Shown in pieces: positions 1-12,000 of a stretch of 64,000 bases of DNA (position 1 is the stretch's first letter; every line of letters starts with the position of its first letter). The notes below the pieces were generated by a model. The model was not told where the DNA came from. It did not search any database and saw only the letters and a program-made list of their open reading frames with translations. This DNA is from Cordilura impudica. Lineage: Eukaryota; Arthropoda; Insecta; Diptera; Scathophagidae. The stretch lies in NCBI GenBank assembly GCA_963682025.1, contig OY821518.1, forward strand, positions 32,929,507 through 32,993,506, read 5' to 3'. The translations under genes were made by a program, and so were the position numbers.

Positions 1-34
1 TTTAATATGTACAATGTCCGTTATACATGTACAT

Positions 35-350
35 TATGGCGACAATGAAGTATATGGGAAAATTTTTTTTCCAGAATTTAAAAAAAAAAATGTGAAGATT
101 CTTTTGCCACTTGGTCTAAAACTTACTTGCTGAAAATTTGAGCCAAATCGGATAACTCTATCCCGAGCACCTTTGAGGTCAAAGTTCAAATTTTGGAAAA
201 TTCTGTATATTTAACTATAATTGATCTAAAAATATCGTTTTTTTAAGTATATTCATTTAAATTGTTCAGAAACTGGATGTTTTAGATATTTTTAAAAGTA
301 TTCTGAAATATTATGAGTAAATCTAACCCTTTTTTGCTACGGGGGTCAAA
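35..350 (+). repeat. Left terminal inverted repeat of element A1
   Basis: Positions 100-345 match the reverse complement of about 3505-3960. Shared blocks include the stretch ending CCAAATCGGATAACTCTATCC and the segment around TTGATCTAAAAATATCG. Near its inner end is the sequence AACCCTTTTTTGCTACGGGGGTCAAAA, a GGGTCA-type motif that recurs in related elements of this window. Confidence 0.8.
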
Positions 351-574
351 ACTACACATTTGCTTAAATTAGCTATAAATCCAATATTTAAAAAAAGTGT
401 AAAATATTATTTCTAAAAACGAAAAACTGAAATTTTAAAACCCATATTTAAAAATATATATTTATGTGAATGTTTTTCGTATAGAAGCAAAAGCAGTATA
501 TTTTAATTGGAATAAAAATATGTTTTTAATATAAAAAGTAAGGCAACTTGAAAGGTCTTTTTCGGTAAGTTTGA

Positions 575-2960
575 TTAAATGTAATCATTTCTTAAATTAT
601 TTAAATTCGCATGCTTCGTATATTGTTGTCGATAGTTTTGAACAACCTAAAAAGAAACACAATAATTATTTAAATGTAAATTAGTTAAATTTAAATATAA
701 CTTACTTTGAATAAACATTGTCGCTGCTGTTCATCTTTTGTGATCTTCTCATGATAATCTTCAACAAGCTTAATACCTCGTTCGGCGCAGTCATTAACAA
801 CCTTTAGTTTTTGAATAATAAATTTTCGTTTTCTATAATCTTCACAATCTTTCCAGCTACTTGGGTCTTTTTGTAAAAAATCCATTGAAATTTGGAATCT
901 CTTCAAAACACTTTTCGTATTTTTGGATACAAGTTCAATCAAAATTGTTGAATTATCTTTAGCGAAGAAAGTATTAAGATTTACTTTTTTAATTAAAAAC
1001 TTTTTCAAAATTTCTTCTTCCTCAAGGTTTTCTTCTTCCATAAAAGTTAAAATTTTTTTAGCCATTTTGTTTTTTGTTTCTATTCTATTCTAGTCTATTC
1101 TATCATCGAATGCTACGCATTCTTCATTAAGCTAATATAGATGATTAATAAACTTTGTTATGGCTCTGTCAGCAATTTGTGCATTTATTTTTTTATAATC
1201 TTGTAAATTTCTCAAAAATAATATGTCCTTTAAGGGAGCTTGCTCCGCTTTATCTGAATTGAACCAGAAAAATGCATAGCACTTTATAACAAAACCTGCA
1301 ACTTCAACTAGACCATTTATTTCCAATTCTGTGATTTCTGGGAATTGATTGCGAAACATCAATATCTTAAGGCAATATATTCCCTTAGCCATCCATCTAG
1401 CTAAATAAAGAGCACCGGGTTTAAAAAATTTTATGCCACTAGGAGGACTTCCACCCAGAAATATTATAGTCAATTCCAGGAACTCTTTGTAGTCATTTCG
1501 TGGAAAGTCCTCTTTAACTTTTATATTTGCAAAATCTAAAATTTTAGCGCAATCATCACCTACTATTTCTTTTATTCGAGGTATTGCTAATCCCGTCATA
1601 TACTCATCCTTTTTTACGTTCGACCATTGTTTTTTGAATTTTTTAAATAAGCCGACTTCTGGGCCAGTCGAAGAACAAATTTTTGTTTCATTAAAAAAAG
1701 CTGCTAAAATTATTTCAAACACATGGTGTCTGCATCCTAGGAACAAAATGTCTCTACGTATTTTTTTTTCTAATATATTGCAGGCCCCTTTAAATTTGCC
1801 AGTGTTTGAGGCGGTTGTGTCAAAGACAAATGCCTCGATTCTATCCAAAACTTTATACTCTTCTAATGAATCATATACTGCAGATGCTATTTCAACGCCA
1901 GTTCCAGCCGGTATATCAGGAATATTAATTATTTGTTCAAAATCGGGAGCGGTTGCAATTATTGACAGTCGGTCTTCGTTTTTTCCTGATATGCCAGATA
2001 ACAGATTTGTATCCCAGTGTATCGTTAGCGGCTGAGTATTGGATTGAAGTTTTAACCCGATTCGAGTACTATTTGCTTTTCTGAATGCATCCCTTTGCTG
2101 ATGTATAAACGTGCGGTTAATAACATACTCTGATGAATCCAACTGCATCCAAAACTGCAATAAGCATGTGAACAGTATCTCTAGAGCTTTATTTTAATTT
2201 ATCTAAAACTGCAGCAAGTCTGGGCGATAAAATTTCTTTAGATGGCCTTTTTGTGTTTAAAGTATTTTGTTTTTGTGAACTATTCAAAGTATCAGGACAA
2301 CTCGTGGTCATTGGGTCTATTATATGATCATTAGCTTCCGTAGATTCACCGTTTTCTGACTCATCTGAACTTGTTATATAAGTAGTAAATCCTATAATTT
2401 TTTTTGTATGAATTTAAAAAAAATCAACAATTTTTTAAATATTTTAGGTGGAAATAATGATTTTAGTATATTAAACCCATTGCAGGGTAATAGAAGACTT
2501 TGCTGGGTTTGTAAAAGTTTCACAGATTTATAAAAAAAAGTTAATTACTACAAAAATTACCGTTTGATGTTGAAGGAGCCTCTTGATACATTTTTCTTTT
2601 AGTTTCCTCCTGCTGCTTCCGGGTTTCACATCTTTCTTCAGTTTTCTTTAATTTTGCATCCACTCCCACCATGCAACCTTCTCGTCCTTTTTGTCTCTGT
2701 TTCAACAAAAACAATTTATCCTCCTCGATTTTCATTAACTTAAGTGCATCGGGATGTGCGATGTCAAACAAATCATCGAGTGCATCTTTCCATGCTTCTC
2801 TCTTTTTCTTATAAATTTCGGATGTTCTGCTTTTCCGTCTATTCATTTCTCTCCACTCCTCGTACAAGCGAGTTAATTTTGAATTGCCATAGTAAGAATC
2901 CGAGCTTTTTCCCAAAAAGTAAAACACTCTACCACCAGTCGTACACTGTCTTTAATTTTT
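575..2960 (-). pseudogene. Multi-exon transposase-like pseudogene of element A1
   Basis: Three exons can be reconstructed on the minus strand. Exon 1 (about 2960-2561) encodes a basic, coiled-coil-like segment with YEEWREM and LDDLFDIAHPDAL. It ends at a GT donor and joins across a 169-bp intron (2560-2392) to exon 2. Exon 2 contains the motifs FDTTASNTG and GCRHH about 100-150 residues into the 1132-2160 block and runs to KDEQQRQCLFK. A 59-bp intron (705-647, GTAAGT...TTTTTAG) leads to a last exon encoding VVQNYRQQYTKHA and stopping at 575-577. In-frame TAG codons near 1132 and 1090 and a frameshift near 2160 break the gene. The 1132-2160 and 691-1065 open frames are the same reading frame. 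I recognise the protein as a type often annotated uncharacterised in insects. That it is the element's transposase is inferred from its position inside the TIRs. Confidence 0.75.
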
Positions 2961-3479
2961 AATTTCACAGTTCTTAAATTATAAAATATAACTCTGAGAC
3001 AATCCCCTATTGATGGAAGTTTACTCCCAGTTAATTGACTTTTTTCAAAACCGATGAGATAAATTTCATCTCTTTATAAAGGCATTGTTTAAAACTATTT
3101 TTTTGACAAAATACCACTTTGCACTGTTAACTCGAGCGTTTAACGCGTCAAACTGATTAAAATAATAAAGCTTTGCAATTATTTGTAATTTCTTGTAAAA
3201 AAAAAAAAAATAGATCTAGTATGCCTTGACTTTTTTGTTTTAAGTCCGTTAAATTTAAATATTATCGGTTTGTATGTACACCAACTGATAAAAATCATGT
3301 TTTACAGGGGTTGAGGTCTGCACTAACAGGTTACATACAGGGCGGTTAATATATATTTTTATTTCGTAACGAAAACAAAATATATCAAATGGGTAGTTTT
3401 GACCCTAGTAGCTAAAAAGGGTTAATATTTCTATTAAAAATATTTTTCGTTTTTCAGGATTAGTATATCACCTTTTTTA

Positions 3480-3989
3480 AATGTTGTATTTAAAGCTAAG
3501 AAATTTGGTCGTTTTGACCCCCGTAGCAAAAAAGGGTTAAATTTACTCATGATATTTCAGAATACTTTTAAAAATATCTGAAACATCCAGTTTCTGAGCA
3601 ATTTAAATGAATATACTTAAAAAAAACGATATTTTTAGATCAATTATAGTTAAATATACAGAATTTCCCAAAATTTGAATTTTGACCTCAAAGTTGCACG
3701 GCATAGAGTTACCCGATTCGGCTAATATTTTCAGCATGCAAGTTCAACACTATGTGGCACATTAATCCCATTGGATTTGGGTATAATTCATATCGAAAAG
3801 CTATTTTTTAGCTCCAATATAAGCGAATACACTATATTTCCCAAAATTTGAACTTTGACCTCAAAGGTGCACGGGATAGAGTTATCCGATTTGGCTCAAA
3901 TTTTCAGCAAGTAAGTTTTAGACCAAGTGGCAAAAGAATCTTCACATTTATCATCGAAAATCCAAAGTTGATTTTTCATTGTCACCCTA
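3480..3989 (-). repeat. Right terminal inverted repeat of element A1, partly duplicated
   Basis: This is the inverted partner of the left end. It is longer because the segment containing TTTGACCTCAAAGNTGCACG occurs twice (about 3683 and 3857), so the arm looks tandemly duplicated. It ends CATTGTCACCCTA at 3989, directly before the target duplication. Confidence 0.8.
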
Positions 3990-4086
3990 ATGTACATAGT
4001 TTCAGAATTCTTGCTGTCGTCGCACTCTAGATATTATATATATATTAGATATTATATTATACAAACAAACAAAACTCCTTTTGTAT

Positions 4087-4342
4087 ATATCTGTGGTCAC
4101 ATGCAATAATCGCCTAAGTCGACTTAAGAATGATTTGAGTTATGTATGCTATCATATTCTATTAACAACGCTTCATATTTACGCGAAATCCCCATTTTTC
4201 TAACAATGTTTTTAAAAAAAAATATTAATAAAAATATTTTGACCTAAGACGTAATAAAGCCCCATTACATTTATATAAAAAGTTATTTTTCTCGAAATCA
4301 TGATTTTCGACTTAGGCGGTTAATGCTTGTGACCACGGATAT
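4087..4342. mobile_element. MITE with about 35-bp inverted ends
   Basis: The ends TATATCTGTGGTCACATGCA and, reverse-complemented, TATATCCGTGGTCACAAGCA match closely and continue through CGCCTAAGTCGA. The interior is AT-rich and non-coding. The TATA at both edges prevents a precise boundary, but a TA duplication as in Tc1/mariner/pogo elements would fit. Confidence 0.7.
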
Positions 4343-4439
4343 AGGATACTATGATTCATAGTTAATTCAGCATTCATTAATTCCTAACAAAAACAACAAG
4401 GCTTGACAGTCTAGCATGGCTTTTTTAGCTTCTTAGCTA

Positions 4440-4815
4440 AAGAAGAAATATTTGGTGTTCACAATTTTTTGTAAATAACTCTGCATTCATCAAGTATCTT
4501 CATAAAAGAAGGACTAGATATAGTGTCGAGCACTGCCAACTGTAAACTATGAGCAACACATCTGAAATGAAAAATATTTGGTTGTGAATGTGCTAATGTT
4601 TCTGCTCCGTTCAGTTCCATATTTGAAAGCACATCTGCTTCAGCTGCTTCAAGTTCATCTTCCATGTCAAAGTTTACTTACCCTTCTTTTAGTAATTCAG
4701 CAGCTTTGATCATATTTTTTCCGTTATCTGATGTATTTGAAAGTACTTGCTGCAATATGATGTCGTAACAATAAAGAACGCTGATGATAAGATTTTTTAT
4801 GTGGGCCCCTCTCTG
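4440..4815 (-). pseudogene. hAT-type transposase fragment
   Basis: On the minus strand the conceptual translation gives QVLSNTSDNGKNMIKAAELL followed by an acidic linker and then FRCVAHSLQLAVLD and LDECRVIYKKL. These match the order seen in hAT transposases: the catalytic-region SDN..NM motif, then the CxxHxLQL histidine motif, then the downstream helix. The reading changes frame near 4670. No N-terminal zinc finger or C-terminal dimerisation domain is present, and no inverted repeats could be paired around it, so this is a small internal relic. Confidence 0.75.
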
Positions 4816-5713
4816 ACGATTTTGAATTTAATTGAAATATTTTTATTTTATTTTTTTTTTATAAAAGAATTCACGAAAAGTTCTTATTTAACCATTAACA
4901 TTGATGAATTCAAATAATGGCTATCGTAATATATATTTAATTTTGGTCATCGCAATCAATATAGCTGAGCAATTTTATTTTTTTTTTTTATGTGAAACAA
5001 AACTTTGCGGAGTTTTTATCTAGAATATCTGAAATTTTTAATTTTTTCTAAAATATTTTATTTGAACGACATTGCTCTAACAATATTTCTGGTCCATCAT
5101 GATTGAATTCTTTTTAATATAAATATGGTGCCTTAAAAAGAAAAATATTACCTTGCAAAACTTTGCATGCTTGCATTTAAATGCAACGTTTCGTTATTCA
5201 TGGCGCTTAAAAGGGTTAACGCTTGTAAATCTCATATGAATCAATTTTAATTAAGATAAGAATGTTACGAGCATGTTTGTCATAATGAAAATATTTTACT
5301 TTTACTTTTGTGTTTCTTCTTTAATGAACTTCTGGAAATAAAGAAAGAAACCGATATAATAAATCTTCAAATGCTTAGACAATAACTTCTACATAAATGA
5401 TGTACGCAAGAGATGATATATTAAGTTTATTTCTTTGAAACACTAAGTAATCAATATGGCAGCTAAAGTCAAGTATGTATTTATTACTGTTCTTGAATTA
5501 CTTTGTTCCAGAGAAGACACTTTTAGTATTTAGATAATTTGAAATAATACTAAAGTAAAAAAAAAAAAAAAAACTGAATGCATACATGACTCGCTTTTTC
5601 CAAAATATTGTGAGCAAAATTAACTTTGTTTATTTCACAGTTCCCCTTTAAGAAAAACATTGTATATACTTGGTAAACAAATTATGCGTACAATTGAAGA
5701 TGTATATTTTAAA
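4816..5713. other. AT-rich sequence without recognisable features
   Basis: There is no coding relic, inverted repeat or tandem array here. Several poly-A and poly-T runs are present. Confidence 0.5.
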
Positions 5714-6088
5714 TCTATAATATTAATAGGGTAGGCGATTTCTTGTGACCGATCTTTTCTTCTACCGTTTTATCTCGATTTTGACCAAACGTATATTATT
5801 TGAAAGGTATTTCTTTTAAGCCGTTTTGCAGATTTACAGATTTTTAAATTTTTTCCTTTATTTTGAGTAAATTGCATTTAAAGTTGCTACTAACACATAC
5901 ATAAAATTATACAATACTGTGTGCATTTATTAAGTTTATTAATATGTTTGTAATAAAAATGAGTTTGTTTTTTGTGTTGATTTGTGAATTGGCTATAATT
6001 GATTAGCATACTTTTAGGGTCTTTATTTAATGAAAAAATAAAATTTCCTAGAATTTGCACTCGAATTTCGAACGCTGGAATCTTCAAG
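5714..6088 (+). mobile_element. Non-autonomous Helitron, family H, copy 1
   Basis: The element begins TCTATAATATTAATAGG after an A and ends in a hairpin-like GCACTCGAATTTCGAACGC followed by TGGAATCTTCAAG before T. Better copies end GCACTCGAATTTCGAGTGC-TGGAATCTGCTAG|T. A 5' TC, a 3' hairpin about 10 bases from CTAG and insertion between A and T are the structural hallmarks of Helitrons. This copy has a decayed 3' terminus. It has no coding sequence. Confidence 0.8.
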
Positions 6089-6331
6089 TATTAATAAAAA
6101 TGTTAATAAAATATTTTCGATATACCAACTTTTTCCAATTGACACATGTGAAATTTTGTTTACTTGTTACGGAAAGTTCTACTTACAACGTAAAAATGCA
6201 GCATGGCACTATAAGTATTCGCACATTTACAATTAGAGAAATTCCACTAATTATGAAATGAAGCAAAGTTGGTTCGACAGTAACCAAAATGGCGAATATT
6301 TCAAGGAAGGCGTAGTTTTAAAATACTATAA

Positions 6332-7116
6332 TTTTTAAACCCTATACCACCATGTGGTGGGTATAATGAATTTGTCCTGATGGTTGTAACTACTAATCTT
6401 TTATGATACCGATCGACTCAAAATCAATTTCTGAATCACTTTTTGAGTCGATTTAGCGATGTCCGGCCGTCCGTCCGTGAATCTGTGTGTCCATACAAAC
6501 CTTGTGATCAAACTACAGGTCGCAAATATGAACATATTTTGATGAAATATGGTATATAAGCTTTTATCGCCCATAGCATGAACGCTGTTGAAATTGGTGA
6601 AAATCGGTCCATGTTCCGACCTAGTCCCCGTACAAATTACCCCTATGAAATCTGCTTAAATTGTCATAAAATCCCAACTATCTGATAGAACTCGGTCAAA
6701 TTGGGTTTTTGCATGTTTATTACTCCCGTTAATCAGTAGTCCAAAAATAAACTCTATATGACAATTCTTAATCATAGCTTCCATATAAAGCTGCTTCCCG
6801 ATCTTCACTTAAATCTACCAAAAAACAAAAATATTGCACATTTTTTTCTCAAATTTGGTATTTATATAGTTTTGCAAATAGTAAGTGACCTTACCAAATA
6901 TGGTCAGAATCGGTCCATTTTTCGCCCTAGACCCCATGTAAATAATGCATCCGAAATGAACTTTTTCATATTCAAAGGCAACAAAATTAATAACAATGCC
7001 ACTCAAATTTGATTTATGCTTATTTTCTATATCCAATTAGTTGGACCTAAGAGATAGGGTCTAAATCGGGTGTCGTATAGTCAGTCTAGACCAAATATAA
7101 TTTTCTTACTTGTTTA
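6332..7116 (+). mobile_element. DINE-1/INE-1-like Helentron repeat, copy 1
   Basis: It begins near AAACCCTATACCACCATGTGG, carries a short GTCCGGCCGTCCGTCCGTG block at about 6460-6478, and ends with TTTTCTTACTTGTTT. The layout (ATACCC-type hairpin start, GTCY microsatellite, 3' hairpin with a fixed tail) is that of Drosophila DINE-1/INE-1. The 3' hairpin is damaged here. Short open frames inside it recur in every copy and are by-products of the repeat. Confidence 0.75.
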
Positions 7117-7359
7117 TTGATGAATAATCATAAATAAATACATAATAACACAGTACTTTAAAAAAATTGGCAGAACGAATATTTTTAACCTGTTAGGCGC
7201 TCTTTTGTTTTTTTTTTTTTTAAATTCATGATCCACAATTTTCGTTGTAGCTTTGTACCTTTCACTGCAGCATGTGTGTAAAATTATCTTTATTTTAGTA
7301 GAAGACAATTTTGTTCTCATAAAGTTGGTTTGACTTAATTATATTTTTTTTTTAAATAA

Positions 7360-8270
7360 TATTTGGACATGAGTCCCAAAATCAAAGAAATCGGTGGTGA
7401 CGAGAGAGAAATAGTATCCTAAATCTAAGAAATGAGGATAAATCTTTTCGTGAAATAGCTCGGATCATAGGTAGAAGCCACTCATCAGCACAGTAGGTAG
7501 TTTAAAACTACAAATTCAGCAATTTAATTTTGCCAAAACCTCGTTCTGGTCGACCGTAATACAAGAAGCGAACTATTTTGTCATTAGTAGAAGAGAATCC
7601 CAGAAAATTGCTTCCCAAAGTTGTTATAAAAACAAAGAATCCTTCGCTAAAGATATCCATAAAGATACTGTTCGAAAAATGTTAAAAAAATTTAACTATC
7701 AAAGTCGTGTATAATCTAGAAAGCCAGTCCAGAAACACATAAGTACGTAAGTGCTAATAAGTACGTAAACAAGGCTACAAAATTTTGGGACAAGTATAAT
7801 TTTGTCGTCATTAAGAAACAAAGGTTCGTTTGAACTGCATTAAAAAAAGAAAATCTTTTGTCAGCGGTTAAACACCGTAGGGGTGGCGTTATGGATTTGG
7901 GGTTGTATGGCAGGCAACAAGGTTGTTAAACTCATATTTATTGATATTAATGGATCAAATTGAACACATAAACATTTTAAAACAAAATTTAAAACAAAGC
8001 GCACAACAACAGGGCCTTATAGAAGATTTTGGTTTAATGATCCAAAACATACGGTGCACAATATCAAACCATGATTGATCTGCAATCCTGAAAATCAATT
8101 GAAATCATCATCACAATCAATCATTCTTAATCCTAGAGAACATTTGACGAATTTGCTGGATTGCAGTATCAGGTAGCATAATATAACCTCAAAGAAATTT
8201 TTTGGAAGCGACACACATTGGGTTCAATTGGTCGTAAAGTGGCAATTTACTGACATTTAGAAATCTAGTC
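7360..8270 (+). pseudogene. Tc1-like transposase pseudogene
   Basis: The conceptual translation in shifting frames shows an N-terminal helix-turn-helix region (about 7420-7510), then PKPRSGRP-like residues near 7535, then the Tc1 segment equivalent to VKHxGGxVMxWGCMAG at 7866-7918, which is readable only with a one-base shift. Further on, HTVHNI-like text near 8045 and NPREHLTNLLD near 8137 correspond to the catalytic asparagine/aspartate and the final DD34E glutamate region. Many stops are present. Flanking inverted repeats were not resolved. Confidence 0.7.
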
Positions 8271-8727
8271 TTTGTAATTAAATTTGGTAACGGGTAAAAG
8301 TAGATAAAATACTGCATCACCAGTTGTCAAAATCATTTAACGAATTCTTTGCTTTTTTTGCAGTGAGCTGTCAACTAACAAACAATTTAACAAATTATTG
8401 CTGTTTTTGGAAAAGTAAAAAAATTTAAATTCTTTACGATTCAAGTGCTTATTTTTTTTATTAATCTTTCAAAAGTAAAACTTTTATGACGGAACTTTCA
8501 ACTTCATGTATATTGGTATATAGTAAATACTTTTTTGTTCGTAAATATTGTGTGTAAATATTATTCATAATTTTTTTTTAAAGGTCCAAAATTGAGTCAT
8601 TTTCCACTTTTAATAGGCCACAATTTGTTAAGTTAGTGAGAAGTGAAATTAGTTTTGTAGATTTTATGAAAGCATAGGATTTCATTTTTTATTTACAAGA
8701 AAAAAAAGTTGAGACAATGCGTAGCCA

Positions 8728-9502
8728 TTTTTATACCCTATACCACTATGTGGTTTGGGTATAATGACTTTGTGCTGCTGTTTGTAACAACCAAAAATAT
8801 TTGACCTACACCCATCTTTAATTATACCGATCGAATCACAATCACTATCTGATTCGATTTAACGATGTCCGTCCGTCCGTCCGTCCGTTCGTCTGTGTGT
8901 CCATGTAAAGCTTGTAATCAAACTGCAGGTCGCAAATATGAATATATTTTGACGAAATTTGGTATTTGATCTTTTATCGGCCATGGGATGAACGCTATTG
9001 AAACTGGTGAGAATCGGTCCATGTTCAGACCTAGCCCCCATATAAATGACCTCTATGAAATCAACATATATTGCCATAAGATCCAAATTATCATACAAAT
9101 CTTAGTAAAATTGGGTTTCTATGTATATATTACATCCATTAATCAGTAGTCCAAAAATGATCCCAATTGGTCAACTCTTAGTCATAGGCCCCATATAGAG
9201 CTGCTTCCCGATCTTCACTTAAATCAATCAAAAAACAAAAATATTGCACTGATTCTTCCCAAATTTTGTTTGTATATATTTTTGCAAAATAGAAGAGACT
9301 TTACCAAACATGGTCAGGATCGGTCCACTTTTGGGCCTAGTCCTCATATAGATATATCATCCGATATGAACTTTTTCATATATGCAGCCGAACAAATTAA
9401 TAAAAATCCCACTCAAATTTGGTTTATGCTTATTTTCTATATGCAGTTAGTTGGGCCTTAGAGATAGGGTCTAGACCGACTATAATTTTCTTACTTGTTT
9501 TT
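8728..9502 (+). mobile_element. DINE-1-like Helentron repeat, copy 2
   Basis: This is a near full-length copy with TTTTTATACCCTATACCACTATGTGG at the 5' end, a GTCCGTCCGTCC block at about 8866-8887, and AGACCGACTATAATTTTCTTACTTGTTT at the 3' end. The 3' hairpin is partly deleted, so only one arm remains intact. Confidence 0.8.
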
Positions 9503-9719
9503 TATTTACGTTTTTGTATAAAAAGTCCGGTTGTGATTTATTGTGTTTTTGTGTTTTTACGGACACAAAGTCTACACAGAAGTGATATATATGTGGGGCC
9601 ACAAGGAAGATGTTCAATTCAGCTGACAGCATGATTGCGAGAGAAGTAAAAACACATTTTTTGAGTTTGAGTTGTCTATATGGCTGGTTCGATTTTTTGA
9701 ATGCCTTCTTCACATATCG

Positions 9720-10290
9720 TATAAAATTCCTATTAAAAAAATGGCAAAAGAGCAGTCATAAAAAATTGCTGCTGAGACAAAATAACGTATCCAAAAATAT
9801 TTTAGAGAAAGAACTGGTTTGATTGTAGATCAGCCAAAATCAGGATTTGGTAATTCTAATAACGGGAATGCCGCTAGATGTTTTTTTCAGAATGCGGAAA
9901 TTTCTACTGAAATTACGTAAGTTGGCTTAACTCTGATAAAAAAAAATGCATACAATAGTGATTGTTGTTTCTTGTGTTCATAAGATTACTTGAGATTTTC
10001 GTACATTTTCTCACAAAACTCGTTGAAAATGATCCCTGATTTTGCATGCCACTTTGTATAAATTTTTTATTCACGAACCAGAGATTATACAGCACGTATT
10101 TTTACCAATAGGAGAATTATCAAAAGAAGCTCAAAAAGCAAGAAACAAAGATTTTAAAAACTATAGAAAGAAATTTGCTCATAAATGCAGTCGGGAAAAA
10201 TCCAATGCAGATATTTTCAATAGATTTTTCATAAGATCTGACCCATTTATATCAAGCATGAGCAAGAAATATTAGAAAAAAATAAAATGT
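9720..10290 (+). pseudogene. Transib (RAG1-like) transposase C-terminal pseudogene
   Basis: The translation, with stops and shifts, gives KSGFGNSNNGNAARCFFQNAE (about 9835-9900), then KFFIHEPEIIQHVFLPIGEL, then SKEAQKARNKDFKNYRKKF and FFIRSDPFISS (to about 10260). In Transib transposases and RAG1 this order is the NGN..AR segment, the HK.L.H..EII segment and the catalytic-glutamate region followed by NK..R.FR. A second relic in the window (45.8-46.1 kb) shares LPIGELS.EAQ and lies inside an element with Transib ends, which supports the call. The N-terminal half is not recognisable, and no terminal repeats were found at this site. Confidence 0.72.
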
Positions 10291-10324
10291 CAACTTCGGA
10301 ATTAGAGTTGTTATTTTTTTCAAA

Positions 10325-10500
10325 TATTTCTGAAGAAAATTATGATAAAGATGATGATAATGATATAGAAGATTATGGTAATAGTGATGAAGAAAATGAT
10401 GATGATAATGGTGCTGAAGATTGTAATAACGATTATGAAGATAATGATGATAATGCAGATTATGATAATTGGGATATTTATGATGAGTTTGATTATGCAC
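10325..10500 (+). repeat. GAT/AAT-rich microsatellite after the Transib relic
   Basis: This is an imperfect (GATGATAAT)-type array. It keeps one frame open (10287-10511) that would encode an Asp/Asn/Glu-rich acidic tract. Because it directly follows the Transib C-terminus, the acidic tract may once have been that protein's tail. As it stands it looks like microsatellite expansion. Confidence 0.7.
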
Positions 10501-10511
10501 AATTATATTAA

Positions 10512-10690
10512 CTGGTATAGCCCAGCACTCCAAATTCGGGTGCAAATTCTAGGAAATATTATTTTTTCATTCAATTTTTGTCTACCAATGTTTTTTTAAT
10601 CTATATATATAAAAAATTTATGAATATTTAAATGAGCCTAAAGGTATGTTATTCAATTTTAGCAATTCACAATTAAACACAGAGCGTCTG
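10512..10690 (-). mobile_element. Family H Helitron, decayed 3' part, copy 8
   Basis: In reverse orientation it has CCTAGAATTTGCACCCGAATTTGGAGTGCTGGG, the hairpin end of family H with substitutions, followed further left by CCTAAAGGTATG and the AATTCACAA segment. The 5' part is missing. Confidence 0.65.
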
Positions 10691-11104
10691 ATACATAATT
10701 TAAATCATTCGCATTAACAGGGTGTAACGAATTATTATAAAGATTTTATTTTATTTAATTTAATATATTATTAAGACAGATTAAACATAAATTTTATCAT
10801 TCTCAGCTTCTCCCCCATATGAGCTATAACTATGCCAATTTTCACACTCCTACGTGTCTGCATATTGCTTAAAAAGGGATCTAAAAATTTACCTTCACGT
10901 ATTAATATAATAGATATTTTGTTTAAAAAAATAAATAAAAACCAAATTAAATTTTTTTGAAGATGGATAAATTTGTGCAATTTTTGAAATATATATGGAG
11001 TTTTAAATGGGTATATGGTAAAACTAGGTAAGAATGTAAATTTTGTATTAAACTGCAGTATGTAGGATTCACCAATAATATGTTAGTTACGGTTACTTAT
11101 TCGT

Positions 11105-11215
11105 CCCACAATGAAAATGATAATGGCGACATGATGATGAAGATTATTATAATTATGATTGTGAAGTAAATGATGATTATGAAGGTAATAATAATTTTGA
11201 CATTAATGAGGATTA
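11105..11215 (+). repeat. Second GAT/AAT-rich tract
   Basis: This is a diverged GATGATGAAGATTAT-type tract like that at 10.33 kb, ending GAGGATTAA. It abuts the DINE insertion at 11216. Confidence 0.55.
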
Positions 11216-12000
11216 AACAAGTAAGAAAATTATAGTCGGTCTAGACCGACTATACGATACCCTATACCATGCGTTTAGAAACCCTATCTCTTAGGCCCAA
11301 CTAACTGGACATAGAAAATAAGCAAAAACCAAATTTGAGTGGGGTTTTTATTAATTTTTTTGGCTGCAGATATAAAAAAGTTCATATCGGATGCTATATC
11401 TATAAAGGGGCTAGGTCCAAAAATGGACCGATCCTGATCATGTTTGGTAAAGTCTCTTGTATTTTGCAAAAATATGTACAAACAAAATTTGAGAAGAATC
11501 AGTGCAATATTTTTGTTTTTTAATTGATTTAACTGAAGATCGGGAAGCAGCTCTATATGGGGTCAAAGGGATCATTTTTGGACTACTCATTAGTGGATGT
11601 AATGAACGCATACAAACCCAATTTGCGTAAGATCTATATGACAATTTGGATCGTATGGCAATTTATGTCGATTTCATATGGGTAATTTGTATGGGGGCTA
11701 GGTCTGAACATGGACCGATTCTCACCAATTTCATTAGCGTTCATCCCATGGCCGATAAAAGCTTATATACCAAATTTCATCAAAATATATTCATATTTGC
11801 GACCTGCAGTTTGATTACAAGCTTTACATGGACACACAGACGGACGGACGGACGGACGGACATTCTTAAATCAACTCAGAAAGTGATTCTGATTCGATCG
11901 GTATAATTAAAGATGGGTCTAGGTCAAATATTTTTGGGTGTTACAAACAGCAGCACAAAGTCATTATACCCAAACCACATAGTGGTATAGGGTATAAAAA
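11216..12000 (-). mobile_element. DINE-1-like Helentron repeat, copy 3
   Basis: This is a full-length reverse copy. The 3' tail AAACAAGTAAGAAAATTATAG and the intact hairpin AGTCGGTCTAGACCGACT are at 11216-11252. The (CGGA)n block is at about 11838-11863. The 5' hairpin end is ACCACATAGTGGTATAGGG. Confidence 0.85.

Larger units (their letters stand above)
35..3989 (-). mobile_element. Complete long-TIR DNA transposon, superfamily unassigned (element A1)
   Basis: Both ends are fixed by a perfect 8-bp target duplication ATGTACAT at 27-34 and 3990-3997. The termini read TATGGCGACAATGAA on the left and, reverse-complemented, TAGGGTGACAATGAA on the right. The arms extend inward for several hundred bases, and the right arm also carries an internal duplicate of itself (about 3480-3680 and 3838-3989). 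The interior carries a multi-exon transposase-like pseudogene on the minus strand. An 8-bp duplication is shared by hAT, P and some other superfamilies. I cannot assign this one: the TAGGG start is hAT-like, but the protein lacks a hAT dimerisation region that I can recognise. Confidence 0.85.

Noticed and set aside
8360..8400. TTTTTTTGCAG acceptor-like site as a host exon start
   Set aside because: There is no downstream donor with an open frame between, and it sits next to a Tc1 relic.
10287..10511. Acidic open frame as an independent gene
   Set aside because: The sequence is an imperfect GAT/AAT microsatellite following a Transib relic, with no separate gene structure.
11284..11523. Recurring short open frames (such as those encoding YIFLQNTRDFTKHDQDRSIF) as a conserved protein
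   Set aside because: They occur on both strands of every DINE copy because the DNA repeat is conserved, and they have no consistent start or stop.
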